Shown in pieces: positions 8,405-16,517 of a DNA stretch of 64,000 bases. Both the position numbers and the translations under genes were made by a program. A model generated the notes under the pieces. It saw nothing but the letters and a program-made list of their open reading frames with translations. It made no database searches and was not told the origin of the DNA. The stretch is from Teichococcus oryzae. Its GTDB lineage: Bacteria; Pseudomonadota; Alphaproteobacteria; Acetobacterales; Acetobacteraceae. Numbering within the stretch: position 1 is the first letter of the stretch; the number at the start of each line of letters is the position of its first letter. The DNA lies in NCBI RefSeq assembly GCF_008386565.1, contig NZ_VUKA01000002.1, positions 372,001 through 436,000 on the forward strand, written 5' to 3'.

Positions 8405-10201
8405 TCAAGCTTCGGCCGCGAGCAGGGCCGGGTCGGCTTCCCGCCGCCGCAGCGGAAAGCGCACCACCATCTCCGTGCCGCTGTCGCGATGGATCTCCAT
8501 CTCGCCGCCCAGATGCTGGGCGAAGCCGCGGATCAGCGTCAGGCCGATGCCCTGCCCGGCTTCCTCGTCATCCAGCCTCAGCCCGAGCCCGTCATCGCGC
8601 ACGGTGAGCGTCACTTCCTCGCCTTCCTCGGCACCGGGCGCGGCATGGACCGAGATGGTGACCGTGCCGCTGCGCGCATCGGGGAAGCCGTGCTTGATCG
8701 CGTTGGTCACGGTTTCGGTGATCAGCAGCGCCAGGGAAACGGCCTGGTCGGTGACGATCTCCAGCTCGTCGGCTTCCACCACCAGGCGGATGCGCTGGCC
8801 GGGGCGCTCGCCGAGTGCCGCGAAAAGCTGCTGGCCCAGCTCCTCCAGGAAGGGGCGCAGCGCGATCACCTCGAAGGTCTGGTTGGTGTAGAGGTGGCGG
8901 TGCAGCGTCGCCAGCGCCTGCACGCGGTCGCGGGCGGTGGCGAACTCGGCGCGGGCGGCCGGATCGCGCAGGCGGCCGGCCTGAAGGTTGAGCAGCGAGG
9001 CGACGATCTGCAGGTTGTTCTTCACCCGGTGATGGATCTCGGCCATCAGCAGGTCACGTTGCCGCAGGGTGGCCCGCAACTCGGCTTCCCGCGCGCCGAT
9101 CGCCGCGGCGGCCTCGGTGACCGCCTGTTCGAGGGCGCGCACCTCGTCCGGCTCGCCGCGGAGGGGGCGGGCGCCGAAGGGCGCGCCGGGGCGCCATTGC
9201 CGCACCCGCGCCGCCAGGATGCGCAAGGGCCGCGCGATGGCCAGATCAGCCCCCACCACGATCACCACCAGGCAGGCCAGCAGAAAGGCGGCCAGTTCCA
9301 GGGCGCGGCGCAGCAGCACCGTGTTGGCGGCGCTGCGGATGTCGCCGGTGGGCAGGCCCACCAGCAGCCTCAGCCCCGGCGCCAGCTCGGAATTGCCATA
9401 AGCGTATTGCGCCCCGTTCTGGGCCCGCGCCTCCAGCGAGCGGGGGCTGTCCGGCTGGGCGATGTTGCGCAGGATCTCCGGCGGGGGCAGCTCAATGGCG
9501 CCGGCCGGGGTGAGGGGCAGGGCCACCGCGTCGCGGTCCAGCAGCCAGACGCGCTGCGCGCGTTCCTGCGCCACGGCGGCCTCCCGGCGGACAAAGGCAT
9601 CCAGCAACAGGCTGCCAGCGACCACGCCGGCCACCTCCTCGCCCTGTAGGATCGGCACGGCGCCGATCACCACGGGCGGCGTGCTGGCGCCGCGCCGGAA
9701 CGGCGTCAGGGTGAATTTGCGCTCGTGGAGGGCGGTCTGGAAATAAGGCTCATGCGCCAGGGATTCGCCGCGGCCATAGCCGGGCGGCGCCGGATCGTGG
9801 TCCAGGGGGCCGGAAAGGCGGGCGCCGCAGCGCACGCGGCCTTCACGGTCCAGCACCCAGAAATCCCGGTAACGCTCGGGATAAAGCACCACCACGCTGC
9901 GCAGCAGCGCCTCGCAGCGGGCAGGCGTGCCGTCCAGCAGCATTTCCGACCGGCCGAGGCCGGTCAGGGTCTGGCGCAAGGTTTCAATGGTGGTGCCATG
10001 CCGCGCCGCCGAAACGTCGCTGAGGATGGCGGCCGTCCTGCGGCCTGCGGCCAGCTCGGCTTCATAGCTCAGCACGGCATTGGCCCCGGCGATCCCCACC
10101 ACGGGAACGCTGGCAACCAGCAGGAGAAGCAGCATGCGGCCCCGAACGCCGCGAAGCATGGACCCCAGCGTCGGCCTCTCGGGCCGCGCCGGGGATGTCA
10201 C
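8405..10201 (-). CDS. HisKA_2 (HWE-related) sensor histidine kinase of the general stress response
   Basis: Membrane kinase of 598 residues. It has a transmembrane helix near 23-45, an extracytoplasmic sensor region of roughly 250 residues with Cache/PAS-like features, a second helix near 300-323, a HAMP-like linker, a HisKA_2 domain with EIHHRVKNNLQ (phospho-acceptor His391), then an ATPase domain with N-box TETVTNAIKHGFP and glycine motifs DDGLGL and GQGIGLTL. Such kinases typically phosphorylate or dephosphorylate PhyR. Its start overlaps the nepR stop by four bases (ATGA), so it is the third gene of ecfG-nepR-kinase. The inducing signal is unknown. Confidence 0.9.
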   Translation of the reverse strand: MTSPARPERPTLGSMLRGVRGRMLLLLLVASVPVVGIAGANAVLSYEAELAAGRRTAAILSDVSAARHGTTIETLRQTLTGLGRSEMLLDGTPARCEALLRSVVVLYPERYRDFWVLDREGRVRCGARLSGPLDHDPAPPGYGRGESLAHEPYFQTALHERKFTLTPFRRGASTPPVVIGAVPILQGEEVAGVVAGSLLLDAFVRREAAVAQERAQRVWLLDRDAVALPLTPAGAIELPPPEILRNIAQPDSPRSLEARAQNGAQYAYGNSELAPGLRLLVGLPTGDIRSAANTVLLRRALELAAFLLACLVVIVVGADLAIARPLRILAARVRQWRPGAPFGARPLRGEPDEVRALEQAVTEAAAAIGAREAELRATLRQRDLLMAEIHHRVKNNLQIVASLLNLQAGRLRDPAARAEFATARDRVQALATLHRHLYTNQTFEVIALRPFLEELGQQLFAALGERPGQRIRLVVEADELEIVTDQAVSLALLITETVTNAIKHGFPDARSGTVTISVHAAPGAEEGEEVTLTVRDDGLGLRLDDEEAGQGIGLTLIRGFAQHLGGEMEIHRDSGTEMVVRFPLRRREADPALLAAEA

Positions 10202-10416
10202 TGCTTCGGGCCCTCGGTTCGGTTCTGTTCGATCAGCCGGAGCAGTTCCTCTGGAATGGGCTCTTTCGCGACATCGTCATACATGGCATGCAAGCCGCGC
10301 TGGAGCCACTTGTCGAAAGCCGCATCGGGCACTCGCTTGCGCGAGCGGCCCGCCCTCGGTCGGCTGGCCTCCACGGCCGGATCCGCCAACATGCGCTTAT
10401 CCTCGTGCTCGTCCAT
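10198..10416 (-). CDS. nepR: Anti-sigma factor NepR
   Basis: Product of 72 residues. The C-terminal half carries the NepR signature FDKWLQRGLHAMYDDVAKEPIP followed by EELLRLIEQ; the N-terminal third is disordered and basic. NepR holds EcfG inactive until phosphorylated PhyR takes its place. The ATG at 10416 shares one base with the ecfG stop (TGATG), and the nepR stop overlaps the kinase start by four bases, so the three proteins are translationally coupled. A longer open frame to 10593 is only a shadow of ecfG. Confidence 0.92.
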   Translation of the reverse strand: MDEHEDKRMLADPAVEASRPRAGRSRKRVPDAAFDKWLQRGLHAMYDDVAKEPIPEELLRLIEQNRTEGPKQ

Positions 10417-11063
10417 CAGCTTTCCGGGTGCATGGCCCGCGTCTCGGCTATGTTGCGACCAGTGGAATGCGTACCACTGCGGCGGGTGGCAAGGCCAGCC
10501 TTGGCCTTTGCCTTGGCGGCGTTGCGGCGGGAAGCGGGTTCGTCGCCCATCAGCCAGGCTTCGAGCTGACGGCGGGCGCGGAACACGCGGCACTTGGCGG
10601 TGCCGACGGCGCAGCCCATCACCTCCGCGGCTTCCTCGTAGGACATGCCCTGAACCGTCACCAGCAGAAGCGCGGTGCGGTGATCGGCGGGCAGGTCGGT
10701 CAGGCGGCGGCGGAGTTCGCGGAGCGCCAGGCTGTCTTCCTGCGCGGCGGGCCGGGCCAGGGCCTCGGCCGGCGCATTGTCCATGTCGCAGGTGTCGCGG
10801 CGGCGGCGGATGTCAGACAGGAAGCGGTTGCGGAGGATGCGGAACATCCAGGCGCCGAAATTGGTGCCGGGCGTGAAGCTGTGTTGCGCGGCGAGGGCGT
10901 TGCTGACCGCGGCCTGAACAAGGTCATCCGCGTCGGCGCGGTTGCGGGTCATGGAAACCGCCTGAACGCGAAGGCGCGGCAGCAATGCGACAAGCTGATC
11001 ATGGAAGCTCGGGAGGGACGCGTCAGCCACGTCAGCGTTCGGGGCGGTTGTCGTGCTGTTCAT
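10416..11063 (-). CDS. ecfG: General stress response sigma factor EcfG
   Basis: ECF sigma factor of 215 residues. The sigma-2 region (residues about 20-90) includes ADADDLVQAAVSNAL and FGAWMFRILRNRFLSDIRRRR. Sigma-4 (about 115-170) includes LPADHRTALLLVTVQGMSYEEAAEVMG and VGTAKCRVFRARRQLE. A basic tail of about 45 residues follows, longer than usual for ECF factors. Gene order ecfG-nepR-kinase plus a nearby phyR identifies it as the PhyR-controlled sigma factor. The start at MNSTTT is chosen because upstream codons look non-coding; the ribosome site is weak. No GGAAC-type autoregulatory promoter is visible in the 214 bases upstream. Confidence 0.9.
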   Translation of the reverse strand: MNSTTTAPNADVADASLPSFHDQLVALLPRLRVQAVSMTRNRADADDLVQAAVSNALAAQHSFTPGTNFGAWMFRILRNRFLSDIRRRRDTCDMDNAPAEALARPAAQEDSLALRELRRRLTDLPADHRTALLLVTVQGMSYEEAAEVMGCAVGTAKCRVFRARRQLEAWLMGDEPASRRNAAKAKAKAGLATRRSGTHSTGRNIAETRAMHPES

Positions 11064-11277
11064 GGTGATGTGCTCGCTTTGCATGCCCGACCAATGCATG
11101 GGCCGGAAAAGCGGTTGCATTTCCGATATGCGAAAATCGACATGCAGCCATGCGCTGAAGTTCTGCAACCTCCGGCGCGTCGCCATGTTCTGCGCGATGG
11201 ATCGAGTTCATGCACGGAACAACAACGCACATCTTCTTCCCGGACCATATGCCGGCGCGTCGCCTGGGGCTTGCCCA

Positions 11278-11781
11278 TCAGTGCGCATCTTCCGGCATCT
11301 GCCGTGCCAGAGCCCCACGCGCCCGTGCCACCCGTGCCTTCATTGTGCCCACCGGCACATTGCAGACCGCCGCCGCCTCCTCATGTGAGAGGCCATGAGC
11401 TCCCACCAGGATCAGGGCCTCCCGCTGCACCAGGGGCAGCGTGTCCATGGCGCGCGCCAGGTCTGTCACCGCATGCCTGGCTTCCTGCACGGCAGGGGCC
11501 GGGCGGTCCGGATCGGGCATCCGCTCCAGCGCCCGCCGCTCCGTGCCGCGCCGGCGCAGCTGTTCCAGGAACACGTTGCGCAAAATCCTAAACATCCAGG
11601 CCCGCAAACTGGTTTCCGGGTCCCACTGGGATTCCGCGCGCAGGGCGCGCAGAATGGCTTCCTGCACCAGGTCGTCAGCCAGTGCCGCGTCGCGGGCCAG
11701 AAAGCGGGCAAAGGCGCGCAGGTCCGGCAGGAGGCTGGCCAGCCCGGCGCGGATCGGGTCTGTTTGATTTGCCATCACCAT
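11278..11781 (-). CDS. Second ECF RNA polymerase sigma factor (EcfG-like)
   Basis: ECF sigma factor of 167 residues: sigma-2 with ADDLVQEAILRAL and LRAWMFRILRNVFLEQLRRRG, sigma-4 with LPLVQREALILVGAHGLSHEEAAAV and VGTMKARVARARGAL. It shares the WMFRILRN core with EcfG next door, so it probably belongs to the same or a closely related ECF group. It lacks the basic tail and has no anti-sigma gene of its own. It diverges from phyR across 47 bases and lies upstream of ecfG on the same strand, separated by 214 bases. It may be a second output of the NepR/PhyR switch (inference). ATG 11775 is an alternative start. Confidence 0.88.
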   Translation of the reverse strand: MVMANQTDPIRAGLASLLPDLRAFARFLARDAALADDLVQEAILRALRAESQWDPETSLRAWMFRILRNVFLEQLRRRGTERRALERMPDPDRPAPAVQEARHAVTDLARAMDTLPLVQREALILVGAHGLSHEEAAAVCNVPVGTMKARVARARGALARQMPEDAH

Positions 11782-11828
11782 GCGATCGCGGTCTTGCTGA
11801 ACAAAAGGACCGAAACGAGGGCCACCCT

Positions 11829-12554
11829 ATGAACGCCGTTACCCAGGCCGAATTGTTGCGCAGCCTGCCGCCCGCCCGCCGCTACGCCCGTGCCCTGACC
11901 GGCAGCCAACAGGCCGGCGATGGCCTGGTGGCCGACGCGCTGCGGGCCGGGCTGCCATCCCTGGCGCCACGGCTGGCGTTGTATGCCGGCGTCACCCGCC
12001 TGGCCCCGCCGCCCGCCGTGCCGCCGGCTGGCGCGAACCTGTCGCCGCGCCACCGCCAGCTGCTTCTGCTGACGGCGCTGGAGGAACTGTCTGTCAACGA
12101 CGCTGCCCAGGTGGTGGGGGTGCCGCTCGACGTGGCGGAAACCGAGCTGCACGAGGCGCGGGATGCGCTGCGCAGCGCCACGGCCGCCGATGTCCTGGTG
12201 ATCGAGGACGAGCCGATCATCGCCATGGATGTGCGCCAGCTGGTGGAGGATTGCGGCCACCGCGTGGTGGGCGTCGCCGCCACGGAGGCGCAGGCGGTGC
12301 GGCTGGCGCAGGACCGCAACCCGAGCCTGATCCTGGCCGACGTGAACCTGGGCGCCGGCGGCGATGGCATCAATGCGGTGAACCGCATCCAGGAACGGCT
12401 GAAGGTGCCTGTGATCTTTGTCACCGCCTATCCGGAGCGGCTGCTGACGGCGGAGCAGGTGGAGCCGGCCTTCGTCATCTCGAAGCCGTTCGAGCCGCTG
12501 GCGCTGGCCATCGCCACCTACCAGGCCGTTTCCTCCACCGTGCCGATCGGCTGA
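11829..12554 (+). CDS. phyR: Response regulator PhyR (sigma-like domain plus receiver)
   Basis: Anti-anti-sigma response regulator of 241 residues. Residues 1-118 form an ECF-sigma mimic without DNA-binding ability ([28 protein letters not shown] resembles sigma-4). Residues 121-235 form a receiver with acidic pocket EDE (126-128), phospho-acceptor Asp171 in LILADVNLG and Lys219 in ISKPFEP. Once phosphorylated, PhyR captures NepR and frees EcfG. GAGGG precedes the ATG at 11829. It is divergent from the second ECF gene, not from ecfG. Confidence 0.93.
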   Translation: MNAVTQAELLRSLPPARRYARALTGSQQAGDGLVADALRAGLPSLAPRLALYAGVTRLAPPPAVPPAGANLSPRHRQLLLLTALEELSVNDAAQVVGVPLDVAETELHEARDALRSATAADVLVIEDEPIIAMDVRQLVEDCGHRVVGVAATEAQAVRLAQDRNPSLILADVNLGAGGDGINAVNRIQERLKVPVIFVTAYPERLLTAEQVEPAFVISKPFEPLALAIATYQAVSSTVPIG

Positions 12555-12825
12555 GGCTGCAACCGCAGGCTCAAGCGCTGCGTTGCATGGGCACCGCCGG
12601 CGCCGGGCTTTCCGGCCGGCCCGATCGAGGGAGAAGGCTGCTTGCAAGGGAAGCCGATGGCCGGAACGCCCCGTTTGGCGCCGGTTGGGCGGCTGTGCCG
12701 TGCCACCAGCCGCCGCATCCTTCGCCGGGCCGGACAAGGCAGCCGCCCCTGAGCCCCGCCGGTTCACCCGCCGGCGCCCCAGGGGTTCCGGCGCCCTCCT
12801 AGACCGCTCGCAAGGATGCGCCGTC

Positions 12826-12987
12826 ATGCTGTACTGGACCCTGATCTTTCTGGTCGTCGCGCTGGTAGCCGGTGTGCTTGGTTTTTCCGGGGTCGCCTCA
12901 GCGGCCAGCGGCATCGCCAAGATCCTTTTCGTCATCTTCCTGGTGCTGTTCCTGATCTCGCTGATCGCCGGACGCGGCTGGGCCTGA
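12826..12987 (+). CDS. DUF1328 (YtjA-like) small membrane protein
   Basis: A 53-residue, almost wholly hydrophobic protein with two transmembrane helices joined by a short glycine/serine stretch ([16 protein letters not shown]) and the ending LIAGRGWA. Length and pattern match the DUF1328/YtjA family, often stress-induced in Alphaproteobacteria. AAGGA lies about 10 bases before the ATG at 12826. A GGAAC at 12663 with GGTT 15 bases on is a poor match to an EcfG promoter and too far upstream to rely on. Confidence 0.75.
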   Translation: MLYWTLIFLVVALVAGVLGFSGVASAASGIAKILFVIFLVLFLISLIAGRGWA

Positions 12988-13016
12988 ACTTTCATCGGGC
13001 AAGCAGGGGCATAAGA

Positions 13017-13051
13017 AAAGGGGCGGGAGGCCGCGGGCCTCCCGCCCCTTT
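13017..13051. terminator. Strong bidirectional terminator
   Basis: A perfect 16-bp stem (13017-13032 and 13036-13051) with a 3-base loop sits between the convergent DUF1328 gene and the repeat lipoprotein gene. The stem ends in A/T pairs and is flanked by an A-run on the left, which gives a short U-run for minus-strand transcripts. Confidence 0.8.
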
Positions 13052-13111
13052 CGCATTCCCGGCGCCGTGGCGGCATCCAGGGATGCCCTGGATGCCGGCG
13101 GCGCCACGTCC

Positions 13112-13474
13112 TCAGCGTGCCTGGTTCTGCGGATAGGCGCCGGAAGCGTTGGAGCCGGTGGCGCGGTCATAGGCCCGGGTGGCGGCGGTGCCCGGGGGGT
13201 TGGCGGCGGTGCCGTCGCGCTGGGACGGATAGGCGCCCGAGGTGTTGGTGCCGGCGGCGCGGTCCAGCGCCCGGGTCGCCTCCGTGCCGGCGGGATTGGC
13301 GCGGGTGCCGTCCGACTGCGCCGGATAGGCACCCGATGTGTTGGTGCCGGTGGCGCGGTCATAGGCGCGGGTGCCAGCCGTGTTGGAGTCCACCGAGCGG
13401 GCGGAGTCGCAGGCAGCCAGGCCGAGGAGGGTGGCCGAAACGGCGATGGCCGACAGGATCTCGCGGTGACGCAT
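13112..13474 (-). CDS. Lipoprotein with 32-residue tandem repeats
   Basis: Product of 120 residues with a lipoprotein signal (lipobox LAAC, Cys22) and then two full and one partial copies of a 32-residue repeat, each opening TRA(Y/L)DRA(T/A)G(T/S)N(T/A)SGAYP. The mature part is rich in T, G, N, A and P and probably unstructured. No known domain. GGAGC lies 12 bases before the ATG at 13474, and a near-consensus EcfG promoter lies at 13548-13572. A much longer frame continues upstream through dedA in another reading but begins without a ribosome site. Function unknown; a stress-induced envelope protein is inferred. Confidence 0.75.
   Translation of the reverse strand: MRHREILSAIAVSATLLGLAACDSARSVDSNTAGTRAYDRATGTNTSGAYPAQSDGTRANPAGTEATRALDRAAGTNTSGAYPSQRDGTAANPPGTAATRAYDRATGSNASGAYPQNQAR
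13115..13372 (-). repeat. Tandem 96-base coding repeat, 2.7 copies
   Basis: Copies lie at 13277-13372, 13181-13276 and 13115-13180 (truncated at the stop codon). They encode the 32-residue repeats of the lipoprotein. Copies differ at scattered positions, so this is not a fresh duplication. Confidence 0.8.
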
Positions 13475-13547
13475 GACGGGGAAAGCTCCTTTTCCGAGAA
13501 CGTGTCTGGTCGGGATGGGATCGCCTGCGGCGACCGTCCAGCGGTCC

Positions 13548-13572
13548 AACGCGGCTTTTCCCAACAGGTTGC
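13548..13572 (-). promoter_or_regulatory. Candidate EcfG promoter of the repeat lipoprotein
   Basis: On the minus strand: GCAAC, 16 bases, CGTT, one mismatch from GGAAC-N16/17-CGTT. It lies 74 bases upstream of the lipoprotein start codon and within 3 kb of the ecfG/phyR locus. Confidence 0.5.
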
Positions 13573-13584
13573 TTTGCTTCCGCT

Positions 13585-14190
13585 TCAGCCGCGGGCCGCG
13601 CGCCGGGTCCGCCAAAGGTGCCACAGATAAGCGCCCACGACGCCAGCCACGACGACGTAGCTGATCGGCTCGATGAAGGCCTCGACCTTGCGGTACTGGT
13701 CCCGCAGCAGGTAGCCGGCGCCGGCCAGCAGCGTCACCCAGAGCAGGCTGCCCACCACGGTCCACAGGTAGAACACCGCCCGGCCGATATGCGCGAGCCC
13801 GGCCGGGATGGAGATCAGGGTGCGGATGGCCGGCAGCATCCGGCCAAAGAACAGCGCCACGGGGCCGTGCCGGCGCAGCGTCGCCTCCGCCTTGTCCATG
13901 TCCTCGGCGGACACCCCGAACCAGCGGCCATAGCGCGCCACCAGCGGGCGGATGCGCCGGCTGCCGATGGCGCGGGCGATCTCGTACCAGACGCCGTTGC
14001 CGACCACGGAGCCGGCGGTGCCCGCCAGGATGGCGGTGACCAGCCCCATCTGCCCTTCCGCGGCGGCGAAGCCGGCCAGCGGCATGATCAGCTCGGAAGG
14101 AATGGGCGGAAACAGGTTTTCCAGGAACATCAGGAAGAACACGCCGACCGGCCCGGCTTCCCCCACCATCCGCGTGATCCACTCGATCAT
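13585..14190 (-). CDS. DedA-family membrane protein (VTT domain)
   Basis: Inner-membrane protein of 201 residues with the DedA signature FLENLFPPIPSELIMPLAGF near the N-terminus and GRMLPAIRTLISIPAGLA in the second half, plus several transmembrane helices. DedA proteins are now linked to recycling of undecaprenyl phosphate across the membrane. Its start overlaps the stop of the upstream glycosyltransferase gene by four bases (ATGA), so both are made together. That glycosyltransferase class uses polyprenyl-phosphate sugars, which fits a carrier-lipid role. Confidence 0.85.
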   Translation of the reverse strand: MIEWITRMVGEAGPVGVFFLMFLENLFPPIPSELIMPLAGFAAAEGQMGLVTAILAGTAGSVVGNGVWYEIARAIGSRRIRPLVARYGRWFGVSAEDMDKAEATLRRHGPVALFFGRMLPAIRTLISIPAGLAHIGRAVFYLWTVVGSLLWVTLLAGAGYLLRDQYRKVEAFIEPISYVVVAGVVGAYLWHLWRTRRAARG

Positions 14191-15872
14191 CCAGCCGCTC
14201 CCTGAAACAGATGCAGCTTCAACCGCCGGCCGCGCGTGTAGTTGTAGCCCTCCACCACGGCGAATTCGCGCAGCGCCAGCCCCTGCCGCCCGGCGGCGGC
14301 CTGGAAGGCGGCGAGGTCGCGGTCGCCGATCGCCACGCTGCGGCCCGGCGCGGCGGACAGAAAGGCGGCGGCCGCTGCCCCGTCGCGCAGCAGCCGGGTG
14401 TCCGTGCCGGTGGCGAACACCAGCGAAGGCTCGTGATAGCCGACAATGCCGAACGCGCCCTGCACCTCGCCCGACGGCGCGCCGAGTGCCAGGGCGGCGG
14501 CGATGCGCGGGCCGATCCAGGGCGCTTCCAGCCGCGGCAGCGTGCCGCCGAGGATGGTGGCGTAGAGCGGCACGGCGAGGATCGCGCCGGCCAGCGCGGC
14601 CTGCGCCGGGCCCCAGCGGAGGGCCCGCCACACGCCCCAGATCAGCAGCAGGGCCGCCGGCAAGGCCGCCAGGGCGAGCGGCGCGACGCGGCCATCGGCG
14701 ATCCAGGGCAGCAGCGGGGCGGCGATGCCCAGCGCCAGCACCACCAGGGCGAACAGCCCGAAGCCCAGGGAAGACAGCCAGCGCGGCGCCGGCCGCCGCA
14801 GCGGGTCCATCGCCCAGCCGGCCGTCAGCAGCAGCAGGGCGGGAAACACCGGCAGGGTGTAGTGCGGCAATTTGGTCGCCACCGCCTCGAACATCAGCCA
14901 GGAGGGCGCGATCCAGGCCAGCAGGAAGCGCGTCGCCGGGTTCATGCGGTCGCGCCAAGCGGCCGGCAGGGCGCGCAGCACCAGAAAGGCGGCCGGAAAG
15001 GCGGTCAGCAGAAAGGTCAGGACGTAGTAGCCGGGTGGGCCGCCATGCGCTTCCTCGCCGGAGGACACCTTGCCCAGCATGTCGCCGCCCACCGCCTCGG
15101 CGAAGAAGCGGCCCTCGGTGGCGATGCCGATGGCGACCAGCCAGGGCGCCGCCATGGCCAGCATCAGCGGCACGCCCCAGGCCGGGCGCAGCGCCCGCAG
15201 CCAGGCCCGGCCGCGCTCCGACCGCCAATCCGCCGCCACCAGCGTCACCCCCGCCAGCAGCGCCACCAGCGGCCCGATCGGCCCCTTCAGCAGGATCGAC
15301 ACGCCAAGAATGGTCCAAAGCGCCGCCGCCTGCCGCGCCATGAAGCCCGATGGCGTCACATAGGCGCGTCCCAGCAGCCCCATCGCCGCCGCCACCGTGG
15401 CCAGCAGGGCGGCATCCGTTTTCGCGATATGCGTTTCCACCACCAGCACCAGGGAGGAAGCCAGCATGGCGGCGGCCAGAAAGGCGGCGCGCCGCCCGAC
15501 CAGCGCGCGGCCCCAGTGATAGGTCGCCATCACCGCCAGCCACGCGCCCAGCAGGGATGGCACCCGGTAGGGCCAGATCTGCCCGCGATGGCCGATCCCG
15601 AGGCCTTCCGCCGCCTTCACCGACGCGGCCTGCGCCCAGTGGATGCCAACCGGCTTCTTGTTGCGCTCCTCCTCGCCGAAGCGGATGCGGATGTAGTCGC
15701 CGCTGTCCAGCATCTGCCGGCTGGCCTGGGCGAAGCGGCTTTCGTCGCGGTCGCCGGGCGGCAGGGTGAAGAAGCCCGGCAGCCACAGCAGCAGGCAGAG
15801 CAGGGACAGGCCGAGACGCGGCCACCGCATCTCCGGCAGCCGGTCGAGGAAGTCGCGCGGGGAAAACGCCAT
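14187..15872 (-). CDS. ArnT-like polyprenyl-linked glycosyltransferase (PMT superfamily)
   Basis: Integral membrane enzyme of 561 residues with about a dozen transmembrane helices. The periplasmic loop after the first helix holds DRDESRFAQASRQML, including the catalytic acidic pair of the GT-C fold, then GEEERNKKPVGIHW. ArnT-type enzymes move aminoarabinose or another sugar from a polyprenyl carrier to lipid A or other acceptors. No Ara4N synthesis genes are in the window, so donor and acceptor are unknown. It is the first gene of a two-gene unit with dedA and diverges from the chromate transporter genes. Confidence 0.82.
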   Translation of the reverse strand: MAFSPRDFLDRLPEMRWPRLGLSLLCLLLWLPGFFTLPPGDRDESRFAQASRQMLDSGDYIRIRFGEEERNKKPVGIHWAQAASVKAAEGLGIGHRGQIWPYRVPSLLGAWLAVMATYHWGRALVGRRAAFLAAAMLASSLVLVVETHIAKTDAALLATVAAAMGLLGRAYVTPSGFMARQAAALWTILGVSILLKGPIGPLVALLAGVTLVAADWRSERGRAWLRALRPAWGVPLMLAMAAPWLVAIGIATEGRFFAEAVGGDMLGKVSSGEEAHGGPPGYYVLTFLLTAFPAAFLVLRALPAAWRDRMNPATRFLLAWIAPSWLMFEAVATKLPHYTLPVFPALLLLTAGWAMDPLRRPAPRWLSSLGFGLFALVVLALGIAAPLLPWIADGRVAPLALAALPAALLLIWGVWRALRWGPAQAALAGAILAVPLYATILGGTLPRLEAPWIGPRIAAALALGAPSGEVQGAFGIVGYHEPSLVFATGTDTRLLRDGAAAAAFLSAAPGRSVAIGDRDLAAFQAAAGRQGLALREFAVVEGYNYTRGRRLKLHLFQGAAG

Positions 15873-15944
15873 GGTGCCCGGGCTGTAGAGCCTTTCGCCG
15901 CGCGGTGTATAGCGTCAAACGGCATGTGGCGACGGAGGGGCGCG

Positions 15945-16517
15945 ATGACATCGGAGTTGACGGAAGCGCCACCGCCTTCCCTGACGCAGATCTTTCTGGC
16001 CTTCAGCAAGGTCGGGCTGACCAGCTTCGGCGGCGGCCTGTCCGGCTGGATGATGCGGGAATTCGTCCACAACCGCCGCTGGCTGACCGAGGGGGAGTTC
16101 CTCGATGGCCTGTCGCTTTGCCAGGCGCTGCCCGGCGTGAATGTGGTGAACCTGTCGATCTGGATCGGCTACCGGCTGCAGGGCGGCGCCGGGGCGCTGG
16201 CCGGGGCGCTGGGCATGGTGGTGCCGGCGCTGATCCTGGCCGTGGCCGTGGTCGCCCTGGCGGGGGAGGCGGTGCGCGGCGAGGCGGCGCACTGGATGCT
16301 GGCCGGCGTGGCGGCGGCGGCGCTGGGCCTGTCCATCCAGATGGGGCTGCGCGCCGCCTGGCGGGTGGCGAAGCGTGGCGTGGCGCCGACCGCGATCTTC
16401 GCCGCCACCTTTCTGGCCTTGTTCGCGCTGCGGCTGCCATTGATCTGGGTGGTGGTGGTGATGGCGCCGGTCGGGATCGCCCATGCCGCCTGGGCCATGT
16501 CGCGGAAGGGCGACTGA
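15945..16517 (+). CDS. chrA: Chromate transporter, N-terminal half-size subunit
   Basis: Half-size CHR protein of 190 residues: FLAFSKVGLTSFGGGLSGWMM near the N-terminus, the PGVNVVNLSIWIGYRL segment, then five to six transmembrane helices. Family members export chromate or take part in sulfate-like anion exchange. GGAGGGG precedes the ATG at 15945; an earlier ATG (15924) lacks a ribosome site. Its stop shares one base with the start of the second half-gene, so the two probably make one antiparallel heteromeric transporter. Confidence 0.85.
   Translation: MTSELTEAPPPSLTQIFLAFSKVGLTSFGGGLSGWMMREFVHNRRWLTEGEFLDGLSLCQALPGVNVVNLSIWIGYRLQGGAGALAGALGMVVPALILAVAVVALAGEAVRGEAAHWMLAGVAAAALGLSIQMGLRAAWRVAKRGVAPTAIFAATFLALFALRLPLIWVVVVMAPVGIAHAAWAMSRKGD

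Noticed and set aside
12663-12686. Possible EcfG promoter before the DUF1328 gene
   Set aside because: GGAAC is followed by only 15 bases and GGTT instead of CGTT, 140 bases from the start codon. Too weak to call.
13585-15972. 795-codon frame suggesting a fused DedA protein
   Set aside because: Only the final 201 codons are DedA, with their own start and an ATGA overlap. The rest is an out-of-frame shadow of the ArnT-like gene.
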